The position numbers and the translations under genes are program-made. Shown here in pieces: positions 1 to 9,291 of a DNA stretch of 64,000 bases. The first letter of the stretch is position 1. Every line of letters starts with the position of its first letter. Source of the DNA: JACQFZ01 sp036381895 (lineage in GTDB: Bacteria; Pseudomonadota; Gammaproteobacteria; Acidiferrobacterales; Sulfurifustaceae); the NCBI GenBank assembly GCA_036381895.1, contig DASVBY010000083.1, positions 29,814 through 93,813 on the forward strand, read 5' to 3'. Under the pieces are notes generated by a model. The model had not been told where the DNA came from. It worked only from the letters and a program-made list of their open reading frames with translations, and ran no database searches.

Positions 1-223
1 CACCCTCGCGTACGTCGTGGCGTTCACCTGGCAGACGTTCGAACGCGCCATGCACGCGACCGCCGTACGCGAATCGTGGGAGGCGCCGAACGGCTTCCTG
101 CCGGTGTGGCTCAGCCACTGGATGCTCCCCGCGAGCGGTGCGCTCATGGCCGCTTTCCTCCTGCTCTGGGTGCTCGCCGAGATTGCGCGGCTCGCGCGCG
201 GGCCCGCCGGCCGCGGCGTATGA
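1..223 (+). CDS. dctQ: TRAP transporter small permease (DctQ), C-terminal part
   Basis: The open frame is already running at the left edge, so the N-terminus lies outside the window. About 73 codons remain, ending in a hydrophobic helix (SGALMAAFLLLWVLAEIARL) and a basic tail, as in DctQ small permeases that assist the large permease of TRAP transporters. The assignment rests mainly on the neighbour: its TGA overlaps the ATG of the DctM-type large permease (ATGA), the usual dctQ-dctM arrangement. The substrate-binding protein must lie to the left and was not seen. Confidence 0.8.
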   Translation, partial: TLAYVVAFTWQTFERAMHATAVRESWEAPNGFLPVWLSHWMLPASGALMAAFLLLWVLAEIARLARGPAGRGV

Positions 224-1536
224 GCACCCTTTCGCTCTCGCTCTGGAGCGTCGCGGCGCTCCTGGTGCTGATCGGTCTGCGCGTGCCGATCGGGGTCGCG
301 CTCGGAGCGGTGGCGTTCGGGGGCTTCTGGGCGCTGCGCGGCGTCGACGTGGCGTTCAGCGTGCTGCGCGAGACGCCGTTCGTGTTCGCCGCGAACTGGG
401 ACCTCACGGCGATCCCGATGTTCCTCCTGATGGGGGCCCTGGTGAACAACTCGGGGCTCGGCGAGGCGATCTTCCGCGCGGCGCGCGTCTGGCTGAGCGG
501 CCTCCCGGGCGGTCTCGCGGTCGCGAGCAACATCGCCTCGGCCGGCTTCGCCGCCGCGTCCGGTTCGAGCATCGCGGCGGCCGCGGCCATGGCGCGGGTG
601 GCGATTCCCGAGATGCTGCGGCACGGGTACGACAAGGCGCTCGCGGCCGGGGTGGTCGCGAGCGCGGGCACGCTCGCGGCGCTCATTCCGCCGAGCATTT
701 TGTTCGTGCTCTACGGCATCTTCGCGGAGGTGTCGATCGCGAAGCTCCTCATCGCCGGCATACTCCCCGGACTGCTCACGGCGCTCGTGTACACGCTCAT
801 GATCGTCATTCGCAGCCGGCTCGATCCCGCGCTCGCGCCGAGCGCGGCGACGGAGAGCCGCGCCGGACTGTGGCGCGAGCGCATCGAGGCGCTCAAGCCG
901 ATCTGGCCGCTCCTGGTGCTGATCCTCGGCGTCATCGGCGGTCTGTACGCCGGCGTGGTGACGCCGACGGAAGCGGGCGCCGCGGGAGCGGCGCTCGCGC
1001 TTGTGCTCGGAGTGATCCAGCGCCGGCTCACGCTGCAGCGGATCGTGGACAGCGTGCGCGAGGCGGTGTCGACCTCGGCCCTGATCTTCTTCATCGGCAT
1101 GGGCGCGGTGATGTACACCAAGTTTCTCGCCTTCGCGGGCGTCGGTTCGATGTTCGCCGAGATGATCGGCGACTGGGCCCAGCAGCCGCTGCTGCTCGTG
1201 ATCGCGATGTCGATCATCTACCTCGTGCTCGGCATGTTCCTCGATCCGATCGGCATCATGCTGATCACGATTCCCGTCTTCGTGCCGATGTTCGCGGTGC
1301 TCGACCTCGATCTCATCTGGCTCGGCGTGCTGGTGGTGAAGTACGTCGAGATCGGGCTGCTCACGCCGCCGGTCGGCTTCAACGTCCACGTGGTGAAGAG
1401 CGTGGTCGGCAACGCGATTCCCCTCGAGACGATCTTCCGGGGCTGCGGCTGGTTCCTGTTGTGCGAGGTCGTGATCATGACCCTCCTGATCGCGTTCCCC
1501 GAAATCTCGCTCTACCTGCCGAACAGGATGTTCTGA
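220..1536 (+). CDS. dctM: TRAP transporter large permease (DctM)
   Basis: 438-aa inner-membrane protein of full family length with about 12 hydrophobic segments. It is the ion-coupled translocation subunit of a TRAP transporter, which imports organic acids or similar solutes delivered by a periplasmic binding protein. Family-like stretches include GxRVPIGVALG near the N-terminus, a small-residue rich GFAAASGSSIAAAAAMARVAIPEM segment (about residues 105-130), LIPPSI (about 152) and GLLTPPVGFNV close to the C-terminus. The start ATG overlaps the stop of the small permease gene, so the two are translationally coupled. No substrate can be assigned because the binding protein is outside the window. 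Confidence 0.93.
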   Translation: MSTLSLSLWSVAALLVLIGLRVPIGVALGAVAFGGFWALRGVDVAFSVLRETPFVFAANWDLTAIPMFLLMGALVNNSGLGEAIFRAARVWLSGLPGGLAVASNIASAGFAAASGSSIAAAAAMARVAIPEMLRHGYDKALAAGVVASAGTLAALIPPSILFVLYGIFAEVSIAKLLIAGILPGLLTALVYTLMIVIRSRLDPALAPSAATESRAGLWRERIEALKPIWPLLVLILGVIGGLYAGVVTPTEAGAAGAALALVLGVIQRRLTLQRIVDSVREAVSTSALIFFIGMGAVMYTKFLAFAGVGSMFAEMIGDWAQQPLLLVIAMSIIYLVLGMFLDPIGIMLITIPVFVPMFAVLDLDLIWLGVLVVKYVEIGLLTPPVGFNVHVVKSVVGNAIPLETIFRGCGWFLLCEVVIMTLLIAFPEISLYLPNRMF

Positions 1537-1855
1537 CCGGAGGGTTTCGGCGGCCGTTCTCCGGCCGGACGCTCGCGGCAGGGGCTACCGCCTGCGACGG
1601 CGTCCGTACCCTTTGGGCCGTATAGCCGGTGGAGCCGTTTCGTGCTGCACGGCGTGCGCTTCGCCCGCCGCCGAATCGCTACGGTCGTTCTCGCGGCGCC
1701 CGGGGGTTTCCCTGAGCCCGCTCGTCCCGGCGCGCGCTCCTGCCCGAGGCGGTGCTAGAGTCGGACGAAGTCTCACGACCGGGCGGTGTGCGCGTGCCAG
1801 TGCAGTCGAGGCCGACAGGAGCGCGAGGACGCGCCGCCGCGCGCAGGTGGCGTGC
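1537..1855. other. Intergenic region, no gene recognised
   Basis: Gap between the TRAP operon and the DUF2244/cox genes. It contains only overlapping GC-rich open frames without recognisable protein character. A short GGCCG-loop-CGGCC hairpin near 1550-1566 follows the dctM stop but lacks a T tract. Promoters for the cox genes may lie here, none is obvious. Confidence 0.5.
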
Positions 1856-2335
1856 ATGACGGCGATCGGCGGTGCGCACGAGATCCAGGGAAGGAGCTTG
1901 ATCATCCGGCCCAATCGCTCGCTGCCCGTGCAGGGTATGGTGCTGCTGTTCACCGCGGCGCTCGCCTGGGGCATCGCCGTGAGCGTGGCCTTCCTCGTGC
2001 ACGGCGCGAGCATGGTGCCGCCCTTCGTTGCGCTCGTGATCCTCGCCCTGGGCGCGCTCCTGTGGCGGCTCTATGTGCACCGCGACGACTGCGAGCTGGT
2101 GACCGTGGACGGGGAGCGCGTGCACATCACCAAGCGCTCGGGAAACGCCGTGACGCGGCACGAATTCCCGCGCTGCTGGCTGCGCGTGCAGTGGGGCAGG
2201 CCGCGGCGCGGTGAGAATTGCGGCCGCCTGCTGGTGGGGTCGCACGGGCGGTTCGTGGCGCTCGGCGACGAGATCAACGACCGCGAGCGGGAGCTGCTGG
2301 CGCAGGATCTGCAGCGGCTGCTGCGCGCGCCGTGA
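1856..2335 (+). CDS. DUF2244 domain membrane protein
   Basis: 159-aa protein with two adjacent hydrophobic helices (about residues 35-75: GMVLLFTAALAWGIAVSVAF and FVALVILALGALLWRL) flanked by an N-terminal IIRPNRSLP motif and a soluble C-terminus, the pattern of the DUF2244 family. Such proteins are frequently encoded beside cytochrome c oxidase genes in proteobacteria; their molecular role is not established. The ATG at 1856 was chosen because the conserved region starts just after it; the frame is open further upstream. Its stop lies 11 nt before the coxB start, so it is probably cotranscribed with coxB and coxA. Confidence 0.8.
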   Translation: MTAIGGAHEIQGRSLIIRPNRSLPVQGMVLLFTAALAWGIAVSVAFLVHGASMVPPFVALVILALGALLWRLYVHRDDCELVTVDGERVHITKRSGNAVTRHEFPRCWLRVQWGRPRRGENCGRLLVGSHGRFVALGDEINDRERELLAQDLQRLLRAP

Positions 2336-2346
2336 GGCGGCGAGCG

Positions 2347-3519
2347 ATGCCCGCCCGGCGTCGCGCGGCACGAGACCGGCGTCCGGCTTCCGCCGGCCGG
2401 CGCGCGGTGATTCACTCGATCGCCGCGGCGGCGGCCGCCGTGCCGGCCGCGGCGCTCGCCGAGTACAAGATGAACCTGCCGACACCGGTCACGCCGATCG
2501 GGCAGCGCATCCTCGACCTGCACAACCTCATCCTCTGGATCTGCGTCATCATCTTCCTGCTCGTGTTCGGCGCGATCTTCTATTCGATCGTCGCACACCG
2601 CAAGCGACCGGGCGTCAAGTCAGCGATGTTCCACGACAACGTGCAGCTCGAGGCCCTGTGGACGATCATCCCGTTCCTGATCCTGGTCGGCATGGCGATT
2701 CCGTCGACCGCGACGCTGATCGACATGGCGGACGTGAGCGGCGCGAAGATGACGGTGAACGTGATCGGCTATCAGTGGCGCTGGCAGTACGAATACCCCG
2801 AGCACGAGATCGGCTACCTCAGTACGCTCGCGACCCCGCGCGAGCAGATTGCGAACCTCGCCTCGAAGAACGAGAACTACCTGGTCGAGGTGGACAACCC
2901 GCTGGTGCTGCCGACCGGCGTCAAGGTGCGCCTGATCCTGACGTCGAGCGACGTGATCCACGCCTGGTGGGTGCCGGAGCTCGGCATCAAGGCCGACGCC
3001 GTCCCCGGGTTCATCCGCGAGGTGTGGACCCGGATCGACAAGCCCGGTACCTATCGCGGCGTATGCGCCGAGTTCTGCGGCCGCGACCACGCGTTCATGC
3101 CGATCGCGGTGCAGGCGGTGACACCCGAGGAGTTCGAGCGCTGGATCGCCGGACGCAAGAAGCGGGTCGCGGTCGCAGCGGCCGAGGCCGGGAAGACCTG
3201 GAGCCGCGACGACCTCATGGAGCGCGGCAAGCAGGTGTACCAGCAGGTGTGCGCGGCTTGCCACGGTCCTGACGGCAAGGGCGTGCCGGGCGCATTCCCG
3301 CCGATCGCGGGGAGCGCGATCGCGCAAGGGCCGCTGTCCGAGCACATCGCGTCCGTCGTGAAGGGCCGCAATACCGGCAAGTTCCCGGCGCCGATGCCGC
3401 CGTTCGGCCAGCAGCTCGGCGACGTCGACGTCGCTGCGGTGGTCACGTTCGAGCGCAACAGCTTCGGCAACGAGGCGGGCGACCTGGCCCAGCCGGCGCA
3501 GGTCAAGGGCGCGCGCTGA
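2347..3519 (+). CDS. coxB: Cytochrome c oxidase subunit II with fused cytochrome c domain
   Basis: 390-aa exported subunit that receives electrons at the CuA centre of a haem-copper oxidase. After a signal-like hydrophobic segment come two transmembrane helices (about residues 58-85 and 98-122), then the CuA cupredoxin domain with ligands His205, Cys240, Cys244, His248 and Met251 in CAEFCGRDHAFM. A C-terminal class I cytochrome c domain carries the haem-binding motif CAACH (302-306), so this is the caa3-like type in which the electron donor is fused. ATG at 2347 follows a GGCGGCGAG ribosome site; GTG at 2407 directly before the signal sequence is an alternative. Followed 25 nt later by coxA. 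Confidence 0.95.
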   Translation: MPARRRAARDRRPASAGRRAVIHSIAAAAAAVPAAALAEYKMNLPTPVTPIGQRILDLHNLILWICVIIFLLVFGAIFYSIVAHRKRPGVKSAMFHDNVQLEALWTIIPFLILVGMAIPSTATLIDMADVSGAKMTVNVIGYQWRWQYEYPEHEIGYLSTLATPREQIANLASKNENYLVEVDNPLVLPTGVKVRLILTSSDVIHAWWVPELGIKADAVPGFIREVWTRIDKPGTYRGVCAEFCGRDHAFMPIAVQAVTPEEFERWIAGRKKRVAVAAAEAGKTWSRDDLMERGKQVYQQVCAACHGPDGKGVPGAFPPIAGSAIAQGPLSEHIASVVKGRNTGKFPAPMPPFGQQLGDVDVAAVVTFERNSFGNEAGDLAQPAQVKGAR

Positions 3520-3544
3520 GCGGGCGCGCCGCAGGAGGGTTCCA

Positions 3545-5119
3545 ATGGCGATCGTGACAGCGGAGCACCACGAGGCTCATCCGAAGGGAATCAGCCGCTG
3601 GCTGTTCAGCACCAACCACAAGGACATCGGCACGCTGTATCTCTGGCTGTCATTCGTGATGTTCATCGTCGCCGGAATCATGGCGATGGTCATCCGGAGC
3701 GAGCTGTTCCAGCCCGGGCTGCAGGTGACCGATCCGCACTTCTACAACCAGCTGATCACGCTGCACGGCCTGGTCATGATCTTCGGCGCCGTGATGCCCG
3801 CGTTCGTGGGTCTCGCGAACTGGCAGCTCCCCCTCATGATCGGCGCCCCCGACATGGCGCTGCCGCGCCTGAACAACTGGTCGTTCTGGATCCTGCCGTT
3901 CGCGTTCACGCTGATGCTGTCGAGCGTCTTCCTGCAGGATGCCGGCGGCGGCCCGGCCACCGGCTGGACCATGTACCCGCCGCTGTCGGTGCAGGGCGGA
4001 ATCGGGGTCGATTTCACGATCCTCTCGATCCATATGGCGGGCATTTCCTCGGTGCTCGGGGCGATCAACGTCATCGCCACGATCCTCAACATGCGTGCGC
4101 CGGGGATGCGGCTGATGAAGATGCCGCTGTTCGCGTGGACCTGGCTCATCACGGCGTTCCTGCTGCTCGGGGCGATGCCGGTGCTCGCCGGCGCGGTGAC
4201 GATGCTCCTCACGGACCGGCACTTCGGCACCGCGTTCTTCAACGCCGCGGGCGGGGGCGATCCGCTGCTCTTTCAGCACGTCTTCTGGTTCTTCGGGCAT
4301 CCCGAGGTCTACATCATGATCCTGCCGGCGTTCGGGATCATTTCCCAGGTGATCCCGACGTTCTCGCGGAAGCCGCTGTTCGGCTACAACTCGATGGTCT
4401 ACGCGACCGCCTCGATCGCGTTCCTGTCGCACGTCGTGTGGGCGCATCACATGTTCACCGCCGGGCTGCTGCTGGTGAGCGAGCTCTTCTTCATGTACGC
4501 GACCATGCTGATCGCCGTACCGACGGGCGTGAAGATCTTCAACTGGATCGCGACCATGTGGCGCGGGTCGCTCACGTTCGAGACGCCGATGCTGTTCGCG
4601 ATCGCCTTTCTGCTCCTCTTCACCATCGGCGGGCTCTCCGGCCTCATGGTGGCGATCGTGCCGGCGGACTTCCAGTACCACGACAGCTACTTCGTCGTGG
4701 CGCACTTCCACTACGTGCTCGTGACCGGCGCCGTGCTCGCGATCTTCGCGGCGGTCTACTACTGGCTCCCGAAGTGGACCGGCCACATGTACAACGAGCG
4801 GCTCGGTAAGCTGCACTTCTGGCTCACCATGATCGGGATGAATCTCACGTTCTTCCCGATGCACTTCCTCGGCCTCGCCGGCATGCAGCGGCGGGTGCCG
4901 GACTACGCGCTGCAGTTCACCGATTTCAATCAATGGGCCACGGTGGGGGTCTTCGTGCAGGCGCTCGGGCACCTCGTCTTCATCTACGTCGTGTTCCAGA
5001 CGATCCGCGGCGGCAAGAAGGCGAGCGCGCGGGTGTGGGAGGGCGCCGAGGGCCTCGAGTGGACGCTTCCTTCGCCGCCGCCGTACCACAGCTTCACCAC
5101 GCCGCCGGTGGTCAAATAG
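3545..5119 (+). CDS. coxA: Cytochrome c oxidase subunit I
   Basis: 524-aa integral membrane catalytic subunit of the aa3-type oxidase, reducing oxygen to water and pumping protons. Visible ligands are His74 (haem a, in ITLHGL), the HPEVY motif with His252 and the cross-linked Tyr256, the HH pair in WAHHMF (CuB), and HFHYVL carrying both haem histidines. About 12 transmembrane helices, full family length. An AGGAGG ribosome site precedes the ATG. Subunit III (coxC) and the CtaG/Cox11 assembly gene, normally downstream, are absent here and must be elsewhere in the genome if the enzyme is complete. Confidence 0.97.
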   Translation: MAIVTAEHHEAHPKGISRWLFSTNHKDIGTLYLWLSFVMFIVAGIMAMVIRSELFQPGLQVTDPHFYNQLITLHGLVMIFGAVMPAFVGLANWQLPLMIGAPDMALPRLNNWSFWILPFAFTLMLSSVFLQDAGGGPATGWTMYPPLSVQGGIGVDFTILSIHMAGISSVLGAINVIATILNMRAPGMRLMKMPLFAWTWLITAFLLLGAMPVLAGAVTMLLTDRHFGTAFFNAAGGGDPLLFQHVFWFFGHPEVYIMILPAFGIISQVIPTFSRKPLFGYNSMVYATASIAFLSHVVWAHHMFTAGLLLVSELFFMYATMLIAVPTGVKIFNWIATMWRGSLTFETPMLFAIAFLLLFTIGGLSGLMVAIVPADFQYHDSYFVVAHFHYVLVTGAVLAIFAAVYYWLPKWTGHMYNERLGKLHFWLTMIGMNLTFFPMHFLGLAGMQRRVPDYALQFTDFNQWATVGVFVQALGHLVFIYVVFQTIRGGKKASARVWEGAEGLEWTLPSPPPYHSFTTPPVVK

Positions 5120-5120
5120 C

Positions 5121-5134
5121 CCGGGCGCGCCCGG
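5121..5134 (+). terminator. GC palindrome after coxA
   Basis: Perfect 14-nt palindrome CCGGGCGCGCCCGG immediately after the coxA stop. It could form a short hairpin but is not followed by a T tract, so termination is only a possibility. Confidence 0.25.
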
Positions 5135-5286
5135 CCTGCATTTCGGTACGGGCCGTTTCCACGTCTCCGCTTCGGAGATGCGTTCAGGTAGAGACGTGGG
5201 CCGGCAAGTGCCGGGCCGAATCGCGCGACGCCCGGCCGGTCAAAGAGCGCTGTAGCGGGCGGAGCGTTTTGCAAAGGAGGCAGGCA

Positions 5287-5802
5287 ATGGATCGTACCCT
5301 CGAAGAGATCATCGAGGACTGGCCGAAGAACCCGCGGGACTCGGCCCGCCGGCTCGTCGAATACTACGGCCCCCCGGACGAGTACACGGCCTCGCAACTC
5401 GTCTGGTACCACACCAAGGACGGCTGGAAGCGAACGGTGCTGTCGAAGGAGGAAACGCGGCACGACTTTCCGGCGAGCCACACGGATTACCTCGAACAAT
5501 CCATCGACTACAAGGTGCCGGTGCCGCTCTATTCCGCGCTCGCGCAGTTCGACGGCAGCGTCGTCGCCGATCGCACCAGGGGCGAGCTCAGGGCGCGCTG
5601 CGGCGGGACCTCCATGAACTTCGTGGCCATCAACCTGGCCAACGACATCGTCACCGGCCGCCGCACCGTGGAGGAGGCGCGCAACGAGTACACGCGGCTC
5701 TACCGGGCCTATCAGCAAGGCGAGAAGCCGCCCTACACGCAGGCGTTTCAGTTCCCGGTGCCGCGCGGCGGCACCGGGGATCCCGATACGGCGATGCGCT
5801 AG
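5287..5802 (+). CDS. Conserved hypothetical protein, 171 aa
   Basis: Soluble, acidic protein without signal peptide or membrane segment; not recognised. It has an excellent ribosome site (AAAGGAGG, 6 nt before ATG) and codon usage like its neighbours, so it is very probably real. The sequence contains a conserved-looking N-terminus DRTLEEIIEDWP and a region YYGPPDEYTASQLVWY that suggests a compact domain; a Cys (CGGTSMNF) sits mid-protein. It lies 170 nt after coxA on the same strand, but the gap argues that it need not belong to the oxidase operon. No function is proposed. Confidence 0.75.
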   Translation: MDRTLEEIIEDWPKNPRDSARRLVEYYGPPDEYTASQLVWYHTKDGWKRTVLSKEETRHDFPASHTDYLEQSIDYKVPVPLYSALAQFDGSVVADRTRGELRARCGGTSMNFVAINLANDIVTGRRTVEEARNEYTRLYRAYQQGEKPPYTQAFQFPVPRGGTGDPDTAMR

Positions 5803-5890
5803 CGCAGCAACCTGCCACATGGCGATGCGTTCGTCCGGAATGACGGCGTGATCCTGCGCCACCGTCGCTTCCCGGCCGGTTCTTGATCGT

Positions 5891-7285
5891 CTATTCGATC
5901 ACCGGATAGCCCGCGGCGCGCCAGCCGGCCATGCCGCCGAGCACGTTGACGACCTGCGTGTATCCGTGCTTCTGCAGCAGGCTCGCGGCGACCGAGGCGC
6001 GATAGCCGCTGCCGCAAACGACGGCGATCGGCCGGTCGCGCGGTACTTCGTGCAGGCGCGCCGGCAGCTCGCCGCCGCTGATGTGCAGGGCGCCTTCGAT
6101 GCGACCCGCGCGCCATTCGGCCGGCTGGCGTACATCGAGGACGAGAAGCTTCCTGTCCTGTTCGATGTGCCGTCGCAGCGCGTGTACGCTCCAGAGCGGC
6201 AGGGTCTCGATCGGTCTTCCCGACGTCCGCCACGCGTTCATCCCGCCCGCGAGCCACCCGCGCGGCAGGTCGTAGCCGATACGAAGCAGCTGCCAGCAGA
6301 GATCCCAGAGCATCCCGGGATGTTCCATCACGAGGAGCGTCTGTGCGCCCTCGGGCAGCACCGTGCCCGCCCAGGTGCTGAACGAGCCCTCTGCGCCGAC
6401 ATTGAGACTCCCGGGAATGTGCGCCGCATACGCTTCGGGCGAGCGGCAGTCCACCACGTGGATGCCGTCGCGTCGCCGTTCGCGGTCGAACTCGCCGACC
6501 GAGAGCGCGGGCGGTTCGCGCAGCACGCCGAGCAGCGGCGGGCCGTCGAGGTTCAGGCGGCGCATGCGCGGCCAATAGGGCGGTACCGTCGGCAGGTCTT
6601 CGAGCGCGAGACACCGCTCGACGAACTCCTCCGACCGCTCGAGGCTCGCGAGCAGCTCGTTCATGCGCCGCTCGTAGCCGATCGTCGTCCAGAGCATCGA
6701 ACCGATATGGCCGCCGCAGAGCGAGCCCGAAACGTGCGTCGGGTACACCGCGACGCGATCGGGAAGCTTCATGATCTTCTCCTGCAGCGTGCGGCAGAGG
6801 TCGCGCGCGCCGCGCTCGGCCGCCTCGCGCCCGCCGAGGAGATCCGGACGCGCCACGTCATCGACGAGGAGCGCGCCGCCCGAGAGCAGGATCGCCGGCT
6901 CGTCGCCCCGCGTGCGATCGTAGACGAGAAGCGAGATGTGCTCGGGCGTGTGTCCCGGCGTGTGCAGGGCCTCGAACTCGACCTCGCCCATCCGGAGCCG
7001 GGCGCCGTCGTCGAGCTTCTGTACGGGATACGCGAGCGCCGCACGCGCCGACGCGAGGAGCTGCACCTCGCCGCGAGCCGGCAGCTCGCAGATGCCGGAC
7101 AGGTAGTCGTTGTGCTGATGGGTATCGGCCGCGTAGCGCAGGCGCATCCCCCGGGCGCGCGCTTCCTCGAAATACACGTCCACGTCGCGCCGCACGTCGA
7201 GCACCAGCGCCTCGCCCGTTTCCTCGGATCCCACGAAGTACGACGCGTGCCCGAGGCTCTCGAGATAGAACTGTTTGAAGATCAT
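5891..7285 (-). CDS. MBL-fold hydrolase fused to two rhodanese domains
   Basis: 464-aa cytosolic protein. Residues 1-240 are a metallo-beta-lactamase fold of the persulfide dioxygenase/glyoxalase II-like group: metal motif THQHNDY (55-61), in which the usual final His is Tyr as in the HNDY subgroup, and a downstream HTPGHTPEHIS loop. Two rhodanese modules follow (about 255-355 and 365-462). The first lacks a Cys in its active loop (VMEHPGM) and is probably structural; the second has CGSGYRAS with the sulfur-carrying Cys. The likely role is sulfide/persulfide or sulfane sulfur metabolism. AGGAGGGCGAC precedes the ATG. Monocistronic by appearance, convergent with the 171-aa gene. Confidence 0.88.
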   Translation of the reverse strand: MIFKQFYLESLGHASYFVGSEETGEALVLDVRRDVDVYFEEARARGMRLRYAADTHQHNDYLSGICELPARGEVQLLASARAALAYPVQKLDDGARLRMGEVEFEALHTPGHTPEHISLLVYDRTRGDEPAILLSGGALLVDDVARPDLLGGREAAERGARDLCRTLQEKIMKLPDRVAVYPTHVSGSLCGGHIGSMLWTTIGYERRMNELLASLERSEEFVERCLALEDLPTVPPYWPRMRRLNLDGPPLLGVLREPPALSVGEFDRERRRDGIHVVDCRSPEAYAAHIPGSLNVGAEGSFSTWAGTVLPEGAQTLLVMEHPGMLWDLCWQLLRIGYDLPRGWLAGGMNAWRTSGRPIETLPLWSVHALRRHIEQDRKLLVLDVRQPAEWRAGRIEGALHISGGELPARLHEVPRDRPIAVVCGSGYRASVAASLLQKHGYTQVVNVLGGMAGWRAAGYPVIE

Positions 7286-7730
7286 GTCGCCCTCCTGGCG
7301 CAACCGTTTAGTCGTCCGCCCTGGCGCCCGGCCGCGCGCGCCCGGGCCGTGCCGTGCGGCACTGTACGAGCCGCTATGCCGTCGATTACGTGTAGACAGC
7401 CTCGGCTCTCGAGGCGCGCCGTAGCCGCTCGATCGCGACGGAAGCTTGCCGGGCGGTCGGCGAATGCTGGAACGATGCAAAATGATCGTGTCCGCAGTCG
7501 GGGCATCGTGCGCCGCGCGGGTTTCTTCCCATACCCCCTGTTTTCGATGACAACTTTGTGCTTCCCGGCCGTTTGTCCGCCGCGGTTTCGATGCGCGGCC
7601 CAGTGGGACGTTCTCACATATCCGTTCAGAGCGTTCCTGTAGTACGACTGCTTCTCCCTGACGCCGAGAAGCGCGTTCGTTATCCTCCGCGCCCGCGCTA
7701 GAAGCGCAGCGGCAGTGTCAAGGAGGGGAA
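7286..7730. other. Divergent intergenic region
   Basis: Region between the start of the MBL-rhodanese gene (minus) and the CHRD gene (plus), so it should contain promoters for both. It is locally richer in A+T (around 7480-7560 and 7610-7650) than the coding DNA. No operator or RNA motif was recognised. Confidence 0.45.
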
Positions 7731-8366
7731 ATGCAAAAGGGAATTGCTCTTGGGGTCGTTCCAGCGGTCTTCGTCCTGTCCGCCGCCGCGGTTCCGAGCG
7801 ATGCGCGCGCGCAGGGGGAAGCCACGTTCTTCGTATCGCCGCGCATCACCGGATTCGAGGAGGTGCCGACGCGGTTCAGTCCGGCAAGCGGCGAGTTTCG
7901 TGCGACTGTCGCGGAGGACGGCGGATCCATCAATTACGAGCTGACGTACTCCGGCTTCACTACGCCGGTGCGGGAAGCGCACATCCATCTGGGATCCCGG
8001 CGCGTGAATGGCGGTATCATCATCTTTCTCTGCGCCAACACGGGCACCGCGCCCGCGAATACGCCGGCGTGCCCGGCGGAAGGAACCGTCACCGGAACCT
8101 TGCGCCCGGAGGGGGTGATCGGGCCGCAGGAGCAGGGGATCGCGCCGGGCGAGTTCGAGAAGCTGCTCGCTTCGCTGCGGGTAGGCGCGGCGTACGTCAA
8201 CATCCATACGGAGCAGGCGCCGGCCGGCGAAATCCGCGACCAGGCCGTGCCCATCTTCCAGGACGGCAACGGCGGGAACGGGCAGAACGGAACGGCGCCG
8301 CCCGATCAGGGCGCGCCGCCTCCGGAAGGCGGCGGAAGCGGCGCCCCTCCGGGGCCGATCTACTGA
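7731..8366 (+). CDS. Secreted CHRD domain protein
   Basis: 211-aa exported protein. A signal peptide (positively charged MQK, hydrophobic core, cleavage near ARAQ/GE) precedes a CHRD domain: residues 30-175 include GFEEVP, ELTYSGFTTPVREAHIHLG and the closing AYVNIHTEQAPAGEIRDQ, the hallmark end of CHRD domains first seen in chordin. The tail (about 180-211) is low-complexity Gly/Pro/Asn. CHRD proteins are extracytoplasmic; their bacterial function is not known. AAGGAGGGG precedes the ATG. Probably transcribed alone or with the PfpI-like gene 100 nt downstream. Confidence 0.9.
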   Translation: MQKGIALGVVPAVFVLSAAAVPSDARAQGEATFFVSPRITGFEEVPTRFSPASGEFRATVAEDGGSINYELTYSGFTTPVREAHIHLGSRRVNGGIIIFLCANTGTAPANTPACPAEGTVTGTLRPEGVIGPQEQGIAPGEFEKLLASLRVGAAYVNIHTEQAPAGEIRDQAVPIFQDGNGGNGQNGTAPPDQGAPPPEGGGSGAPPGPIY

Positions 8367-8467
8367 AACGGCTGCGGCGCGTGCCGCGACGCCGTGCAGA
8401 CGGCGAACCTCGGCGCGCGTCCTTTGCCCAACGGAGATTCTCTGCATTGCACGCGAGAGGTGCTTGC

Positions 8468-9064
8468 ATGGCACAGCTTCAAGGAATGAAAGTCGCGATT
8501 CTGGCCGACAACGGCTTCGAGCAGGTGGAGTTGATGAACCCGAGGCAGGCGCTCGACGAAGCGGGTGCGGAAACGAAGGTTGTCTCACCGCAGACCGGAC
8601 AGATACGGGGATGGAATTTCAAGGAGTGGGGTGAGAGCGTTCCGGTCGATGTACCGCTCGAGCAGGCGCGTGCCGACGAGTTCGATGCGCTGCTCCTTCC
8701 GGGTGGCGTGATGAATCCGGATCGGCTGCGGGTGAATCCGCAGGCCGTTCAGTTCGTGAAGTCCTTTTTCGACGCGGGCAAGCCGGTCGCCGTGATCTGC
8801 CACGGGCCGTGGACGATCATCGAGGCGGGCCAGGCGCGGGGCCGCCGGATCGCGTCGTGGCCCTCGATCAAGACGGACCTGCGCAACGCCGGTGCCGAGT
8901 GGGTGGACAAAGAAGTGGTCGTCGATCGTAATCTCGTCTCGAGCCGCAAGCCCGAGGACATCCCCGCCTTCAACCGGGAAATGACCAAGCTCTTCGGCGA
9001 GGCCCAGACCAGGGGCGCAGGCAAGAGCGCGCGCGAGCAACCGGCCGCGCGGCCGAGCGCCTGA
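8468..9064 (+). CDS. PfpI/YhbO family (DJ-1 superfamily) protein
   Basis: 198-aa cytosolic protein of the type 1 glutamine-amidotransferase-like fold. The nucleophile elbow Cys is in AVICHGPWTI (about residue 113, Cys followed by His), and the N-terminus KVAILADNGFEQVEL and the WPSIKTDLRNAGA region are typical of PfpI/YhbO. Family members act in stress defence, described as chaperone, deglycase or protease-like; which applies here cannot be read from sequence. The C-terminal 20 residues are a basic/Ala-Pro rich extension. Start ATG at 8468 precedes the conserved beta strand by six residues. Confidence 0.9.
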   Translation: MAQLQGMKVAILADNGFEQVELMNPRQALDEAGAETKVVSPQTGQIRGWNFKEWGESVPVDVPLEQARADEFDALLLPGGVMNPDRLRVNPQAVQFVKSFFDAGKPVAVICHGPWTIIEAGQARGRRIASWPSIKTDLRNAGAEWVDKEVVVDRNLVSSRKPEDIPAFNREMTKLFGEAQTRGAGKSAREQPAARPSA

Positions 9065-9081
9065 TCGCTCCCTCGGGAAGC

Positions 9082-9102
9082 GGGCCGGTTCATCACCGGT
9101 CC
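9082..9102 (+). terminator. Hairpin after the PfpI-like gene
   Basis: GGGCCGGT-tcatc-ACCGGTCC can form an 8-bp stem (one G-U pair) with a 5-nt loop, 18 nt after the stop at 9064. No T tract follows, so it is a candidate terminator only. Confidence 0.35.
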
Positions 9103-9291
9103 GGATACGTTCTCGCGCCATAAGAGAGAAGGGGATTGGCGGCGAGGCCACGGTCCCGATGCGCCGCCGGGCGACGGCGCGATCGGCTGACCGGGGCGGC
9201 GGCGATCAGTTCCGGTCGCCCCGCCGTGGCGCTTGTCCGGCGGGACCGCGCAGACCGCGGGCAGGTGTGGAAACGCCCCCGCGCAGATATC

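Noticed and set aside
76..1625. Long overlapping plus-strand ORF frames over dctM and beyond
   Set aside because: Arg/Ala-rich shadow frames of GC-rich DNA; only the frame with DctM features was kept.
3650..5089. 479-aa minus-strand ORF opposite coxA
   Set aside because: Composition (His/Arg/Asp-rich, no hydrophobic pattern) is that of an antisense shadow of coxA.
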